Below, in pieces: positions 1 through 8,710 of a stretch of 64,000 nt of DNA (the first letter of the stretch is position 1; the number at the start of each line of letters is the position of its first letter). Source of the stretch: CBDDBH01 sp965225625 (GTDB lineage: Bacteria > Pseudomonadota > Gammaproteobacteria > JADZEE01); assembly GCA_965225625.1 (NCBI GenBank), contig CBDDBH010000033.1, forward strand, positions 420,349 through 484,348, read 5' to 3'. The position numbers and the translations under genes are program-made. The notes below the pieces were generated by a model. The model did no database searches. It was not told the DNA's origin and saw only the letters and a program-made list of their open reading frames with translations.

Positions 1-1344
1 ATTTTCCAAATTACGCACGGCGGCAATGCAGGCATCCATTCGACCAGCAGACAAGGTGCCGTCTGCGCAACTTCGGAATTTAGCTTCCAAGTCCTCGCGC
101 GACAGCGGATTGGCCCGACTGCCGCGATTATTGTTTTCGACGTGCGTAAATTCCCGGCCATCGCTCAACCACACGCGGATCGCGCCGCGAAAACTATCGC
201 GTGGCTGCGGATGTTCATCGACACGGATGCTAATACGTTCGGCCACTACCGGTATGCGCGCATCGGAAATTGCGTCTTGTGCGTAGGCGGCGACATCCAG
301 ACTACCGCGAATCACCACCGCCGCAATAGCGTAGGGTAATGACGCGCGCGCATGTGTAGGTGTCGCCGGTCTGAGCTTTTGTGCGCGCGGCTCGCAGACG
401 ATAGGGATCGCAAACGGCGAAACGGTCGCCTCTATGCTGTCGATAGCCTCGGGCTCGATCCCATGCGCAGCGACCAGCGCCAACATCGCATCGACATACG
501 GATGGATTACGTGTGCGCAGGGGTAGGGTTTATAGGATGTCGTCAGCATTTCCCAATGACTGCCTAGCCTCTCCAGTGCGCTGTCAAAAACCAGCGATTC
601 ACCGGGTAAATGCGAACGGAATAAACCGAATCGTCCTTCCACGACCGTCGCCGGCCCAGTGAAATCTGCTGCCGCCAGACGCGCGGCAATAACACCGGAA
701 TGTGCCGCCCAACCCGGGTGTAAAGTCTTCACCGCGGTGCCGTCGGTCAAGGATTCCAGGATCCCGGCGCCCTGGCTGCCGGCGATGCCGGCTGCAGCGG
801 CCGTTCGCTGTGCATCCAGACCCATTAGTTTGGCGGCGATCAACGCTGCGCTCAATGCACCCAGCAGACCGGTGGGGTGCAAGCCCTGACGGTGGAAAGC
901 ACCGGGCGCAATGAGGGCCAGGCGGCATGCAAGTTCACTGCCACCGACAATCGCAACCAGTAACTGCGCACCGGAGCTGCGCAATGATTCACCCAATGCA
1001 AGTGCCGTTGTCACGCACACTGCGCTGACATGCAGGACTGTGGCATTGTGGGTATCGTCGAAATCAAGGGCATGTGCCAGCGTGCCGTTAACCAGCGCGG
1101 CGCTGCTCGCGGGTAGGTATTCACCGGTGCCGAGCAAGCGCGCTTGCCTGCCGGTCCCCAAGGTCAGTGCAGCCTCGCGTACTGACTGGCCAATGGGCGT
1201 GGCAACCGCCGCGAGCGCGACGCCCAAGGTATCGAGAACGCGCAGGCGAGCGTCAGCGACGACCTCAGCGGGTAGATCCGCTAATTCCAAGTCTACGAGC
1301 CAGCGACTGGCCTCAACAATCAACGGTTCACGGGAGTCGGTCAT
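1..1344 (-). CDS. MmgE/PrpD family protein, C-terminus cut by window edge
   Basis: The reading frame is open from the ATG at 1344 to the window edge, giving 448 codons; the family usually runs 450-480 residues, so only the last few are missing. The family signature HALDFDDTHN is at about residues 91-100, and a KPYPCAHVIH block typical of the C-terminal half follows near residue 290. MmgE/PrpD proteins are 2-methylcitrate dehydratases, cis-aconitate decarboxylases or uncharacterised dehydratases of small carboxylic acids, acting in the cytoplasm. The gene is the last visible one of a four-gene minus-strand operon (dimethylformamidase-like, PhyH, SDR, this gene), 21 bp after the SDR stop. No methylcitrate synthase or PrpB is nearby, so a propionate role is not supported; a lyase or dehydratase step for a catabolic intermediate is the inference. 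Confidence 0.87.
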   Translation of the reverse strand, partial: MTDSREPLIVEASRWLVDLELADLPAEVVADARLRVLDTLGVALAAVATPIGQSVREAALTLGTGRQARLLGTGEYLPASSAALVNGTLAHALDFDDTHNATVLHVSAVCVTTALALGESLRSSGAQLLVAIVGGSELACRLALIAPGAFHRQGLHPTGLLGALSAALIAAKLMGLDAQRTAAAAGIAGSQGAGILESLTDGTAVKTLHPGWAAHSGVIAARLAAADFTGPATVVEGRFGLFRSHLPGESLVFDSALERLGSHWEMLTTSYKPYPCAHVIHPYVDAMLALVAAHGIEPEAIDSIEATVSPFAIPIVCEPRAQKLRPATPTHARASLPYAIAAVVIRGSLDVAAYAQDAISDARIPVVAERISIRVDEHPQPRDSFRGAIRVWLSDGREFTHVENNNRGSRANPLSREDLEAKFRSCADGTLSAGRMDACIAAVRNLEN

Positions 1345-1365
1345 GTTGGCAGCGGGGGCGCGCGG

Positions 1366-2127
1366 TCAAACAGCGTTATAGCCGCCGTCGATCAGCAGAT
1401 CGTCGCCAGTCATGAACGATGACTCGTCTGAGGCAAGAAACAGCGCCGCGGCCGCGATCTCCTGCGGTTGACCACGACGTTTAAGCAACGTCCGATCACC
1501 CATGTTCTGCCGCTGCTCACGGGCGGTGGCATCGCTTGCGGTGTTGCGTTCGGTAGCAATCGGTCCAGGCGACAAAGTATTTACGCGGATGTTGTCTGCC
1601 GCGTGATCCGCCGCCATGCAGCGTGCAAGTTGCAACAATCCGCCTTTGGTCGAACAGTAGTCGCTGCGTAACGGTTTCGCGACGCTGGCCAATTGCGAGG
1701 CAATATGAATGATGGATCCACCACCGGCCTTGCGCAGCGCGGGGATGGCGTACTTGCTCATTAAAAACGGACCGGTGAGGTTGACGGCGAGGCTGCGCGT
1801 CCAATCCTCCAGCGCCATGTCTTCAACCGTCGCCGGCGTTGTGAAATGCGCCGCGTTATTCACCAGAATGTGCAACGCGCCGAAGGCTGTCTCGGTCGTT
1901 TGCACGGCTGACTCCGCCTGCACCGGATCGGTGACATCAGCTCGATATGCGAGCACGGTGCCGCCCTGCCCCCCGATCGCGGCAGCCGTCGCCGCTAGCC
2001 GATCGGCATCGAGATCGACGATAACGACGGATGCGCCTTCAGCACAAAAACGCTCGGCAATCGCTCGTCCTATTCCACCCATGGCGCCGGTGACGATCGC
2101 CGATTTGCCCGCTAATTGCTCGCTCAT
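1366..2127 (-). CDS. SDR family NAD(P)-dependent oxidoreductase
   Basis: A 253-residue classical short-chain dehydrogenase, the usual length. The cofactor motif TGAMGGIG is at residues 13-20, the structural NNA at 90-92, and the catalytic Ser144, Tyr157 and Lys161 (YCSTK) are all present. Asp38-Leu39-Asp40 ending beta strand 2 suggests a preference for NAD over NADP. The ATG overlaps the stop of the upstream PhyH gene as ATGA, implying translational coupling. Such enzymes oxidise or reduce an alcohol/ketone pair; here the substrate is presumably the product of the upstream dioxygenase, which is inference from position. The substrate itself cannot be named. Confidence 0.94.
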   Translation of the reverse strand: MSEQLAGKSAIVTGAMGGIGRAIAERFCAEGASVVIVDLDADRLAATAAAIGGQGGTVLAYRADVTDPVQAESAVQTTETAFGALHILVNNAAHFTTPATVEDMALEDWTRSLAVNLTGPFLMSKYAIPALRKAGGGSIIHIASQLASVAKPLRSDYCSTKGGLLQLARCMAADHAADNIRVNTLSPGPIATERNTASDATAREQRQNMGDRTLLKRRGQPQEIAAAALFLASDESSFMTGDDLLIDGGYNAV

Positions 2128-3005
2128 TGTGACAAGCCGCTATGAGCGTGTTCGGCCATCTGTTCATCGTAACCGCGGCGATAGCGTTGATAAGCCTCCA
2201 CATGATGTCGGGCGTTGGCGCTCGCATCGTGCTCTCGCGGGTCCGGTTCGAGCTCAAAATGCTCAAACGTGTCCGACCCGCGCACCAAGGTTGCGGCCAT
2301 TGGCTGGAAGCCTCGATGGCGTACATGGGTCGGTATGTAACTGATGCCAAATCCTACGCGTCGATAGTTACACTCATTGGCGCCGGAGCGATGGATCACC
2401 AGGGTATGGTGTAGCGAGAACTGCCCAGCTTGAAGCGGCGCAGCGACGACGCGCTGCCGATCGAACGGCTCGATTATTTTCTGACCGCCGTGATTAACAC
2501 TCGTGGCCACAGCTTGCGGCGCGTGGCGGAGCTGTCCCAGTGACGAACTCGCGCTTACGAATTCCATGCAACCTGCGGCTTGCGGCGCATCCGAAAGTGC
2601 AATCCAGGCACTGACGTGCTCATGCGGCAGCAGGCCGAAGTAGGTAGCGTCCTGGTGCCAGGCGGTAACCTGCTCGCTCGCCGACTCCTTAATAAAGAAT
2701 GTCGAATTGAACACCAAGATGTTCGGACCGATTATCGCAGCGACCACGTCCAGGATGCGCGGGTCACGAATTAACTCCGCAGCCCAAGGTTCGCGAACGT
2801 GCAGTTTGCGCAATTGCCACGATTGCAGCGGCCCTGCGTCCTGCTGCGTTTCATACGTTTGAAAACAATCAAGATAACGTCGCGCCTCGTCCGGCCGCAG
2901 CGCGTCCAGTGGCGTTAAAAAATTGTCGTCGCGATAGCGCGCAATCTGCGCGTTCGTCAAAGCCGGCGCGGGGCAAGATTCCACTGGATCCACCGAAGCG
3001 CTCAT
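2124..3005 (-). CDS. phytanoyl-CoA dioxygenase (PhyH) family protein
   Basis: A 293-residue protein of the Fe(II)/2-oxoglutarate PhyH family. The iron triad is visible as H117-x-D119 (WHQDATYF) and the distal H205 in IHRSGANE, with Arg206 close by. The family hydroxylates phytanoyl-CoA in animals and very varied small molecules in bacteria, releasing succinate and CO2. The gene overlaps both neighbours by four bases (ATGA at each end), so it is the second gene of a tightly coupled operon behind the dimethylformamidase-like protein. The long N-terminal part (about 60 residues before the jelly roll) has no recognised domain. Family assignment is firm; the substrate is unknown. Confidence 0.92.
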   Translation of the reverse strand: MSASVDPVESCPAPALTNAQIARYRDDNFLTPLDALRPDEARRYLDCFQTYETQQDAGPLQSWQLRKLHVREPWAAELIRDPRILDVVAAIIGPNILVFNSTFFIKESASEQVTAWHQDATYFGLLPHEHVSAWIALSDAPQAAGCMEFVSASSSLGQLRHAPQAVATSVNHGGQKIIEPFDRQRVVAAPLQAGQFSLHHTLVIHRSGANECNYRRVGFGISYIPTHVRHRGFQPMAATLVRGSDTFEHFELEPDPREHDASANARHHVEAYQRYRRGYDEQMAEHAHSGLSQ

Positions 3006-5233
3006 CCTACCGGCAAGGCATCAGCCGTGGAAAACGCACGCAAGACATTAGCGGTAATGCGCGAGACATTGTTGTCGTAATCGTTGTGCGACAGGGCACC
3101 ACACCAGGCAATCGAGCCGGTGGAGAAAACCGCACCATCGTTCGGGTATTCGAAGAAAACCAGATCTGCATGAACCCGGGGATCCACCGTGCCACCCTGT
3201 CTGGAATCGCTGATCAGTACTTCCTCGATCACATGTTGATAGGAATCCGAATGACCGAACGAGGTCGCCAGCAACAATGCATGGGCGGGCGTGCCCAGCC
3301 GCTCGTCATAGCGGTCCAGCTCGAAACCCGCCGCGCCGTGACGCATCACCAACGAGTCGAAATCCCCGATCACCTCATCGTCCACTCCGTCAAAAATGAA
3401 CGCGGCGCGCGGATCGTAGCTTCCCGGTTGGCGCCGATACGGGCTGCTACTATCGAAACCCTGGGCGGAAAAACCGACACCCACAAGCTGCTGTGGTGGC
3501 TTACCCCGCCAACGCCACAAACCGCCCGGCTCGCCCGAGAAGCTGTGATACAACTCACCGGGTTCATGCTCCCAGGCGCGAATACCGTCGGCGCGCCGGA
3601 TCTCTACCGCGTGCGGGCGACCAGGTGCGAACGAAGTGACCCAATAGAAACCGTTACCACCCAGGTACATGATGCGACCGCCGTTACGCAAATACGCCTG
3701 CAGTGCATCGAGCATCTCGTGCGACCAGTACTCCGGGTGGGTGCCCGTGACGATGGTGCGATACGGTTGCAGTAATGCATTGCCTTCAGCATGCAATAAA
3801 TGATCGGTAATGACGTCGTAGTTAAACTGCTGGGCTTCCAGCCAATCCACCAGATGCAGATCAGCGGGAAACTGATGTGGTGTCGCCAGTACCGTATGGT
3901 GAAATTCGGGTCGCATGTTGACGATCGGTCTGCGCGTCGAGGAATAACACACGCCGCTGCCATCCTCGTGGAGATCATAAGTACTCAACAGATTGTTGGC
4001 GAAACAATAGTCGTAAGCAGCTTTGTGTAGCGTCGGATCCTTATTGGTGAACAGGGCCTGCGGACCGTCGATCATGCGGTCGTTGGCATAGGCCAGATAA
4101 CTCGCGGTCGGCACGAGAAACGCGATATCTGCCTTTGCCTGGCCAGCCGCAGGGCAGACAAACACCGGCAGATAATCATCAACCTCGCCAGACTTTACCC
4201 GTGCTGCATAGATTCCACTGCGCAGATCCTCAGGCACCTGCCACTCAAAGTCCGCGTCCCAGTGTGCGTCTTCCAGATCATCGGCGTGAAAATGTATCGC
4301 ACCATACTGCGCCGGTGCGCGCAGATAGTTGTCTTCATTGCCGCTCCAGCCATGCCCGCTCATCGCGCGCGCCGGCATCTGAATGGCAGTCCCATGCAGC
4401 GCGTTGGGGGATTCGTCGGTGACCCGTTCGCTGTCAAAATCGCGCGCGAAACTCCAGGCGCCGACAATGGGACCGTCCACGCTACGCCAACCGCCCGCCT
4501 GCACGGATCGCAGTTCGTCCCGCGTCAGCGCCCGGCCAAATACAGCCGGCGCTTCGAGCTTGCCGTTGTAATGACGCTCGGTTAGTACTTGGCCACGGTC
4601 CTCGCCCGCGAAACAAGCCGCCATGATTAGCGGTGCTTTACAGGCTCCAATTGCAGCGGCCAGATCAGTGGACACTTCCGCGCCCGAGGTATCGTGTGGC
4701 CAATCGGCCAAGGGTCGCTGCACGAGTTGCGCCGTTGCAGTGGCTGCATCGAACGCCGCCGCGATAAAGTACCAATGCCGGGCCAGCAGTCTCGCCTCGC
4801 TATGTATCTCTGCGACTGTGTTGCCGTCGCCTAGCCGCAGCGCCAGAGCGCCGTTGTCGTCTATAAGCAGCGCAAAACCGGCGTTTGCTTCAGGGTCCCA
4901 CTTACCCATGATCCCCTGCGCGCCTTTGTCGGGCGTGGTCGGATATATCCAGCCCGTAATCGTAATAGAGGCAACTGCCGCTAAAACCGGAGCGTCGGCG
5001 ACGATGACGCACGAGCCCGTGCGGATCGGCTGGACTCGCCCGGGATAATCGCGCTCAACGGCCGAGGTCACGGCTTCCAGCTTGAGACCGGGCCCTTTGG
5101 GATTGGGATCACCGTGGATAACACGAACAATCTCGGCCCGATACTCCGGCAATTCGCTGCTTACCATGAATTTCACGGTTCCGCCGGGGCGTGTCGTCAA
5201 TGGATCGGCATAACCGGTGAGCCTTATCGTCAT
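3002..5233 (-). CDS. N,N-dimethylformamidase beta-subunit-like protein with LamG-like domain
   Basis: A 743-residue protein close to the length of the large subunit of N,N-dimethylformamidase (about 760). Residues about 75-260 form a LamG/concanavalin-like beta domain (ITITGWIYPTTPDKGAQG, then a WYFIAAAFD strand). The C-terminal two thirds carry the family core, with YLAYANDRMI, a THPEYWSHEM block and a GGRIMYLGGNGFYW strand. The known enzyme hydrolyses dimethylformamide to dimethylamine and formate with a mononuclear iron held by tyrosines and a glutamate; THPEYWS is a likely contributor of ligands. The small alpha subunit (about 130 residues) of the known enzyme is not found beside it. It leads the operon with PhyH, SDR and MmgE/PrpD genes, which suggests an amide substrate other than DMF. 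Confidence 0.88.
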   Translation of the reverse strand: MTIRLTGYADPLTTRPGGTVKFMVSSELPEYRAEIVRVIHGDPNPKGPGLKLEAVTSAVERDYPGRVQPIRTGSCVIVADAPVLAAVASITITGWIYPTTPDKGAQGIMGKWDPEANAGFALLIDDNGALALRLGDGNTVAEIHSEARLLARHWYFIAAAFDAATATAQLVQRPLADWPHDTSGAEVSTDLAAAIGACKAPLIMAACFAGEDRGQVLTERHYNGKLEAPAVFGRALTRDELRSVQAGGWRSVDGPIVGAWSFARDFDSERVTDESPNALHGTAIQMPARAMSGHGWSGNEDNYLRAPAQYGAIHFHADDLEDAHWDADFEWQVPEDLRSGIYAARVKSGEVDDYLPVFVCPAAGQAKADIAFLVPTASYLAYANDRMIDGPQALFTNKDPTLHKAAYDYCFANNLLSTYDLHEDGSGVCYSSTRRPIVNMRPEFHHTVLATPHQFPADLHLVDWLEAQQFNYDVITDHLLHAEGNALLQPYRTIVTGTHPEYWSHEMLDALQAYLRNGGRIMYLGGNGFYWVTSFAPGRPHAVEIRRADGIRAWEHEPGELYHSFSGEPGGLWRWRGKPPQQLVGVGFSAQGFDSSSPYRRQPGSYDPRAAFIFDGVDDEVIGDFDSLVMRHGAAGFELDRYDERLGTPAHALLLATSFGHSDSYQHVIEEVLISDSRQGGTVDPRVHADLVFFEYPNDGAVFSTGSIAWCGALSHNDYDNNVSRITANVLRAFSTADALPVG

Positions 5234-5388
5234 TGTTATAAGCCCCTGGACTAAGCTGCATTTTGCAATATCCGGGCTAAACTACCGCAGTCACTGTGCC
5301 GCATCCAGCTATGGTGCGAGATCTTGTTGTGCTGCACCGCCAATGCTTCATAATCTGCCCGCTAATAATTCCGGGAGATCAATCAATC
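5234..5388. promoter_or_regulatory. divergent intergenic region between the dimethylformamidase-like operon and the GST gene
   Basis: These 155 bp separate two divergent transcription units and must hold both promoters. TATTAG-like and AT-rich hexamers occur, but no promoter with convincing -35 and -10 boxes could be assigned by eye. A GGGAG ribosome-binding sequence at 5373-5377 sits 11 bases before the chosen GST start. No operator palindrome was recognised. Confidence 0.4.
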
Positions 5389-6435
5389 ATGCCAAACAAT
5401 GACCTAGAAGCTCTGGTTGCGGCCGCCAACGCTGATCTCACCGATCCGCACCGAAACATGGTGATGCGCCCTCGCGGTGACCAAACCCCGCGGTTCGAGT
5501 TGTACCACGCAGGCACGTCGATGTGTTCGCAGAAATGCCGCGTTGTGCTGCACGAAAAAGGCATCCCTTACACCTCTCATGAGATGGTCATTCTATCCGG
5601 CAAGGGAATTTTTACTGAAGAGTTCTCTGCAGCGGAAAACTACCGGCCCAGCTACGTGCGACTACGCATGGCCGGTGGGGCTGACTTAGGTGTGGATTAC
5701 GCCGTCGAGCACACAGGCGTTTCGTCGGTCGAAACTGAAGGCTTCGATCCGTGCGTGGTTCCGCTGTTGGTCGATCACGAGAAAGGAAAAATCATCGTCG
5801 ATTCCCTGCGCATCATCGAACACATCGACGCCGAGGTTCCAGATCCGATTCAATTGATCCCCACGGACCCACAGGCACGGGCAGCGGTTATGCATCAGGT
5901 CGAAATTGTCGATCAGACGCCCCATCCCGGCATTCTCTACGGCTTCCATCCGGAGGATGATCGCCGCCCGGATTTTATCGTCGGTGTCATGGGTGAGGTT
6001 CATGACAATAAATGTAAAGCGCTGCAAATGTTTATCGATGAGCAAAGTGACAACGCAACGCTGGTCGAGGCGTACACCAGCAAAATAGCCAAGGAGCTGG
6101 CGGGCAAAGCCCTGGCGTTTGATCCTGAGCGCCAGCGTGGCGTGCGTCAGCGCTTCCAGGACATCATCAACGCGCTCGATGCGCAATTGGGCGCGCACGC
6201 AAACCCCTGGATATGTGGCGAGGACTTCACGATGGCAGATGCCGTGTGGGGGATCAGCTTGTTTCGGATCCAATGGCTGGGTCTAAGCGTATTGTGGGAC
6301 GGCTTGCCACGCGTGAAGGAATACACCGCACTTGTGTACAGCCGACCGTCGGTGTTGGAGGATGTCATTCGATGGCCAAACCCGATGCCACCCTCACCGT
6401 ATACCGCGGAGCTTGAGGGCAAAGAAGCCGCCTAA
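5389..6435 (+). CDS. glutathione S-transferase family protein, reductive-dehalogenase-like
   Basis: The frame opens at 5296, but ATG 5389 is chosen because GGGAG precedes it and the first 31 codons look non-coding; this gives 348 residues. The thioredoxin fold starts at FELYHAGTSMCSQKCRVVL, with cysteines 46 and 50. The first matches the catalytic Cys in SMCSxK of tetrachlorohydroquinone dehalogenase (PcpC), a zeta-like GST. A long insert and an alpha-helical C-terminal domain (about 215-330, ending in DFTMADAVWGISLF) follow. The protein is longer than classical GSTs (about 210-250), as in LigE/LigF-type and dehalogenase-type members. It is divergent from the dimethylformamidase-like operon and 15 bp before a cytochrome c gene. 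Glutathione-dependent cleavage or dehalogenation of an aromatic is inferred. Confidence 0.85.
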   Translation: MPNNDLEALVAAANADLTDPHRNMVMRPRGDQTPRFELYHAGTSMCSQKCRVVLHEKGIPYTSHEMVILSGKGIFTEEFSAAENYRPSYVRLRMAGGADLGVDYAVEHTGVSSVETEGFDPCVVPLLVDHEKGKIIVDSLRIIEHIDAEVPDPIQLIPTDPQARAAVMHQVEIVDQTPHPGILYGFHPEDDRRPDFIVGVMGEVHDNKCKALQMFIDEQSDNATLVEAYTSKIAKELAGKALAFDPERQRGVRQRFQDIINALDAQLGAHANPWICGEDFTMADAVWGISLFRIQWLGLSVLWDGLPRVKEYTALVYSRPSVLEDVIRWPNPMPPSPYTAELEGKEAA

Positions 6436-6450
6436 CCACGCTGTGCGAGT

Positions 6451-7416
6451 ATGACAATGGCGTTTTTCCCGGGAGCAACGTTCCCGCCGCGATTAAAGAT
6501 GCCTCGTTGGGCTTTGTTGCTGAGTGTGTTCGCGCCGCCGCTGGTATTGGCGTCATCGCCGGAAGAGGCCGAGGCGGTCGATCTGCGTTACCAGCGCGGC
6601 TGGTACATGGCGGAGGCAATAGGCGACTGTCAAGGCTGTCACACCAAGCGCAATCCCCCCGACTTCAGCGTTCCGTTTGGCGAAGAGTGGGCCGGCGGCG
6701 AAGAGTTCGGCTGGGATTGGAAGTTACCGGGCTCATTCGTGACGCCTAATCTGACGCCGGATGTGGAAACTGGTCTGGGCACCTGGACCACGGACGATAT
6801 CAAGAACGCCATACGCAACGGCTTCGATAAAGACGGGCAGCGTCTGTTTCCGCTGATGCCTTCGCATTATTACCAGTCGATGTCGGATGACGATCTGGAC
6901 GATCTGGTTTATTACCTGCAAAAACTGCCTGCGCGAAAAAAGCCCATGGAGCAGGAAACTGAGCTGAGTATTGCGCGCGAAGATATCCCGCCCCTGCCGC
7001 TGGTAACCCATGTTCCAACGCCAGCGGCTGATCCGGTATCCCGCGGCCGCTATATCGTCGTTACAGCCAATTGCCTGACCTGCCACACAACGACCGAGAA
7101 GGGGCGACACATCGAATCTCGGTATATGGCGGGCGGTGTCCTGATCACCGCACCGTGGGCGACGGTCGTTCCTCCCAATATTACGCCGGCCGAAAAAACC
7201 GGCGTCGCCGGCTATACCGAGGAAGAGTTCTTTCGCCTGATGCGAACCGGCATTAAGCGCAACGGCGCGAGACTGCTGTTTAATTACATGCCATGGTACG
7301 TTTACAAGAACATGACCGACGCCGACATCCAGGCGGTTTACGCTTACATGATGTCAGTGCCACCCATCGAGAACGACGTCAACGACCCGAAGAATCAGTT
7401 TCCGTTAGGCAATTGA
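6451..7416 (+). CDS. exported diheme cytochrome c
   Basis: Two covalent heme sites are visible: C60-QG-CH and C208-LT-CH, each followed by a candidate axial Met (FPLMPSHYY near 136, FNYMPWYVY in the second domain). A signal peptide runs about residues 17-36 (MPRWALLLSVFAPPLVLASS), so the true start may be the ATG at 6499 rather than 6451; both are in frame. At about 320 residues it fits the two-domain cytochromes that serve as electron acceptors for periplasmic dehydrogenases (gluconate or alcohol dehydrogenase subunit type, here with only two hemes). No partner dehydrogenase is adjacent. Function as a periplasmic electron carrier is firm; the donor is unknown. Confidence 0.92.
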   Translation: MTMAFFPGATFPPRLKMPRWALLLSVFAPPLVLASSPEEAEAVDLRYQRGWYMAEAIGDCQGCHTKRNPPDFSVPFGEEWAGGEEFGWDWKLPGSFVTPNLTPDVETGLGTWTTDDIKNAIRNGFDKDGQRLFPLMPSHYYQSMSDDDLDDLVYYLQKLPARKKPMEQETELSIAREDIPPLPLVTHVPTPAADPVSRGRYIVVTANCLTCHTTTEKGRHIESRYMAGGVLITAPWATVVPPNITPAEKTGVAGYTEEEFFRLMRTGIKRNGARLLFNYMPWYVYKNMTDADIQAVYAYMMSVPPIENDVNDPKNQFPLGN

Positions 7417-7480
7417 ACGGCGGCAATCGCATTTTCGAGGCCGATCGCTACCTCTCATCCGCAGCTAAGGGAGAACGACT

Positions 7481-8560
7481 ATGACAAAGCGCGTAACGAG
7501 TGATTTCATGCTGGTAGGCAGTCTGCCCCTGGAGTCGACGGAGGATGCGCTGCGTGCCGGCAGTGAACTGTTCGGCGACTGCTGCTTTGCGTTGCCCGAC
7601 GGCGAAACCGGAGAACGCTGGCTGTGGGTCGTTTACGAGGCGTATCGACTGTGGCGCCCGCATCCGCAAATCGAAACCGTGCATGTGCCAACGGACTCCC
7701 CGCCGGGTCTGCCCGACTGGGTCCCCGGGCACTGGTGGGATCTGTGGACATTTCGGATCCCGCCGGCGGTCTCCAAGCTCGAATTCGAGCGCTGGCCGCG
7801 TATGGACGACGCCATCGAGTCGTATCAACAGTTCAAGGCTTTACGTGACGAGGGGGCAATCCCCGAAGGTGTGCGCTTCCAGATTGGATTGCCGTTCCCC
7901 GGCAGCGCGATGGGTAACTGGTTCCGCGAAGACTACGACCGGGCGTTTGATATCCTTGCACCCGCGTATACCGACCTCGCAATCCGTGAACTCGCCCGAC
8001 TTTTCGAACACGCGCCCGCGCAGGACATAGCCATTCAGTGGGACGTCTGCGTCGAGGTGTTGGATCTGGAAGGCACGATTCTCTGGATGCCCAAGGAAAC
8101 CGCCTGGGAACGCTATACCAAATTCATCGAACCGCTGGCGCAAGCCGTGCCCGTGGAGGCGTTGCTAGGCTACCACCTGTGCTACGGAACCTTTCCGCAA
8201 TGGCCTATGCACGAAGCCGACGACATGGGGTTGGTCGTGCGCATGGCCAACGCCGCCGTGGCCGGCGCCGGACGCCCGGTTGATTTCCTGCACCTCGCCG
8301 GACCAACCAGCCTGCGCAGCGATGACGATGCGTTTTACGCACCGTTAAAGAATATGGAAGCGGGCGATGCGCGTGTGTTCCTAGGCCTGGCCATGAACGG
8401 CGACGGCGCTACTGGCCTGAAAATCCGCCAGGCCAGGGCCCGGCGCTACCTGCCCGACTTCGGCGTCGCCAACTACTGTGGATTCGGCCGCCAGCCCGGC
8501 GTCGCGCCGATGGATACACTGCGCGCCCACCGCAAGCTGGTGGATGCATTCCACGGTTGA
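7481..8560 (+). CDS. conserved protein of unknown function, possible MetE/UroD-like barrel
   Basis: A 359-residue soluble protein with a good AGGGAG ribosome-binding site before ATG 7481. No signal peptide or membrane segment is seen. The order VGSLPLESTEDAL, then LPDGETGERWLWV, then IQWDVCVEVLD, then LLGYHLCYGTFPQWP, and finally VDFLHLAGPTSLRSDDDAFYAPL resembles the strand-by-strand layout of the cobalamin-independent methionine synthase / uroporphyrinogen decarboxylase superfamily, where D and H residues at strand ends bind metal or substrate. This resemblance is by eye only. It lies 64 bp after the cytochrome c gene and before a large inverted repeat. The function is unknown. Confidence 0.75.
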   Translation: MTKRVTSDFMLVGSLPLESTEDALRAGSELFGDCCFALPDGETGERWLWVVYEAYRLWRPHPQIETVHVPTDSPPGLPDWVPGHWWDLWTFRIPPAVSKLEFERWPRMDDAIESYQQFKALRDEGAIPEGVRFQIGLPFPGSAMGNWFREDYDRAFDILAPAYTDLAIRELARLFEHAPAQDIAIQWDVCVEVLDLEGTILWMPKETAWERYTKFIEPLAQAVPVEALLGYHLCYGTFPQWPMHEADDMGLVVRMANAAVAGAGRPVDFLHLAGPTSLRSDDDAFYAPLKNMEAGDARVFLGLAMNGDGATGLKIRQARARRYLPDFGVANYCGFGRQPGVAPMDTLRAHRKLVDAFHG

Positions 8561-8583
8561 CACCAGTCCACGCAAAGCAGGCA

Positions 8584-8702
8584 TCAATAAATGGGGGTCA
8601 GATAAATGGTGGTCGATAAATGGGGGTCAGATACACATTTTAAAAAAATGTGTATCTGACCCCCATTTATCGACCACCATTTATCTGACCCCCATTTATT
8701 GA
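8584..8702. repeat. perfect 58-bp-arm inverted repeat with three-base loop
   Basis: Bases 8584-8641 and 8645-8702 are exact reverse complements, separated only by AAA. Each arm itself holds a direct repeat of ATAAATGGGGGTCAGATA, once near the outer end and once near the loop, joined by a TGGTGGTCG link. The GGGGTCAGATACACATTTT motif resembles sequences often found beside REP-associated transposases. It lies between two convergent genes, so it could also end transcription in both directions. The perfection of the arms argues for recent formation. Confidence 0.96.
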
Positions 8703-8710
8703 GAAATAAT

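Noticed and set aside
2909..3775. Plus-strand ORF of 288 codons opposite the PhyH and dimethylformamidase-like genes
   Set aside because: It lies across two well-supported minus-strand genes and has no domain.
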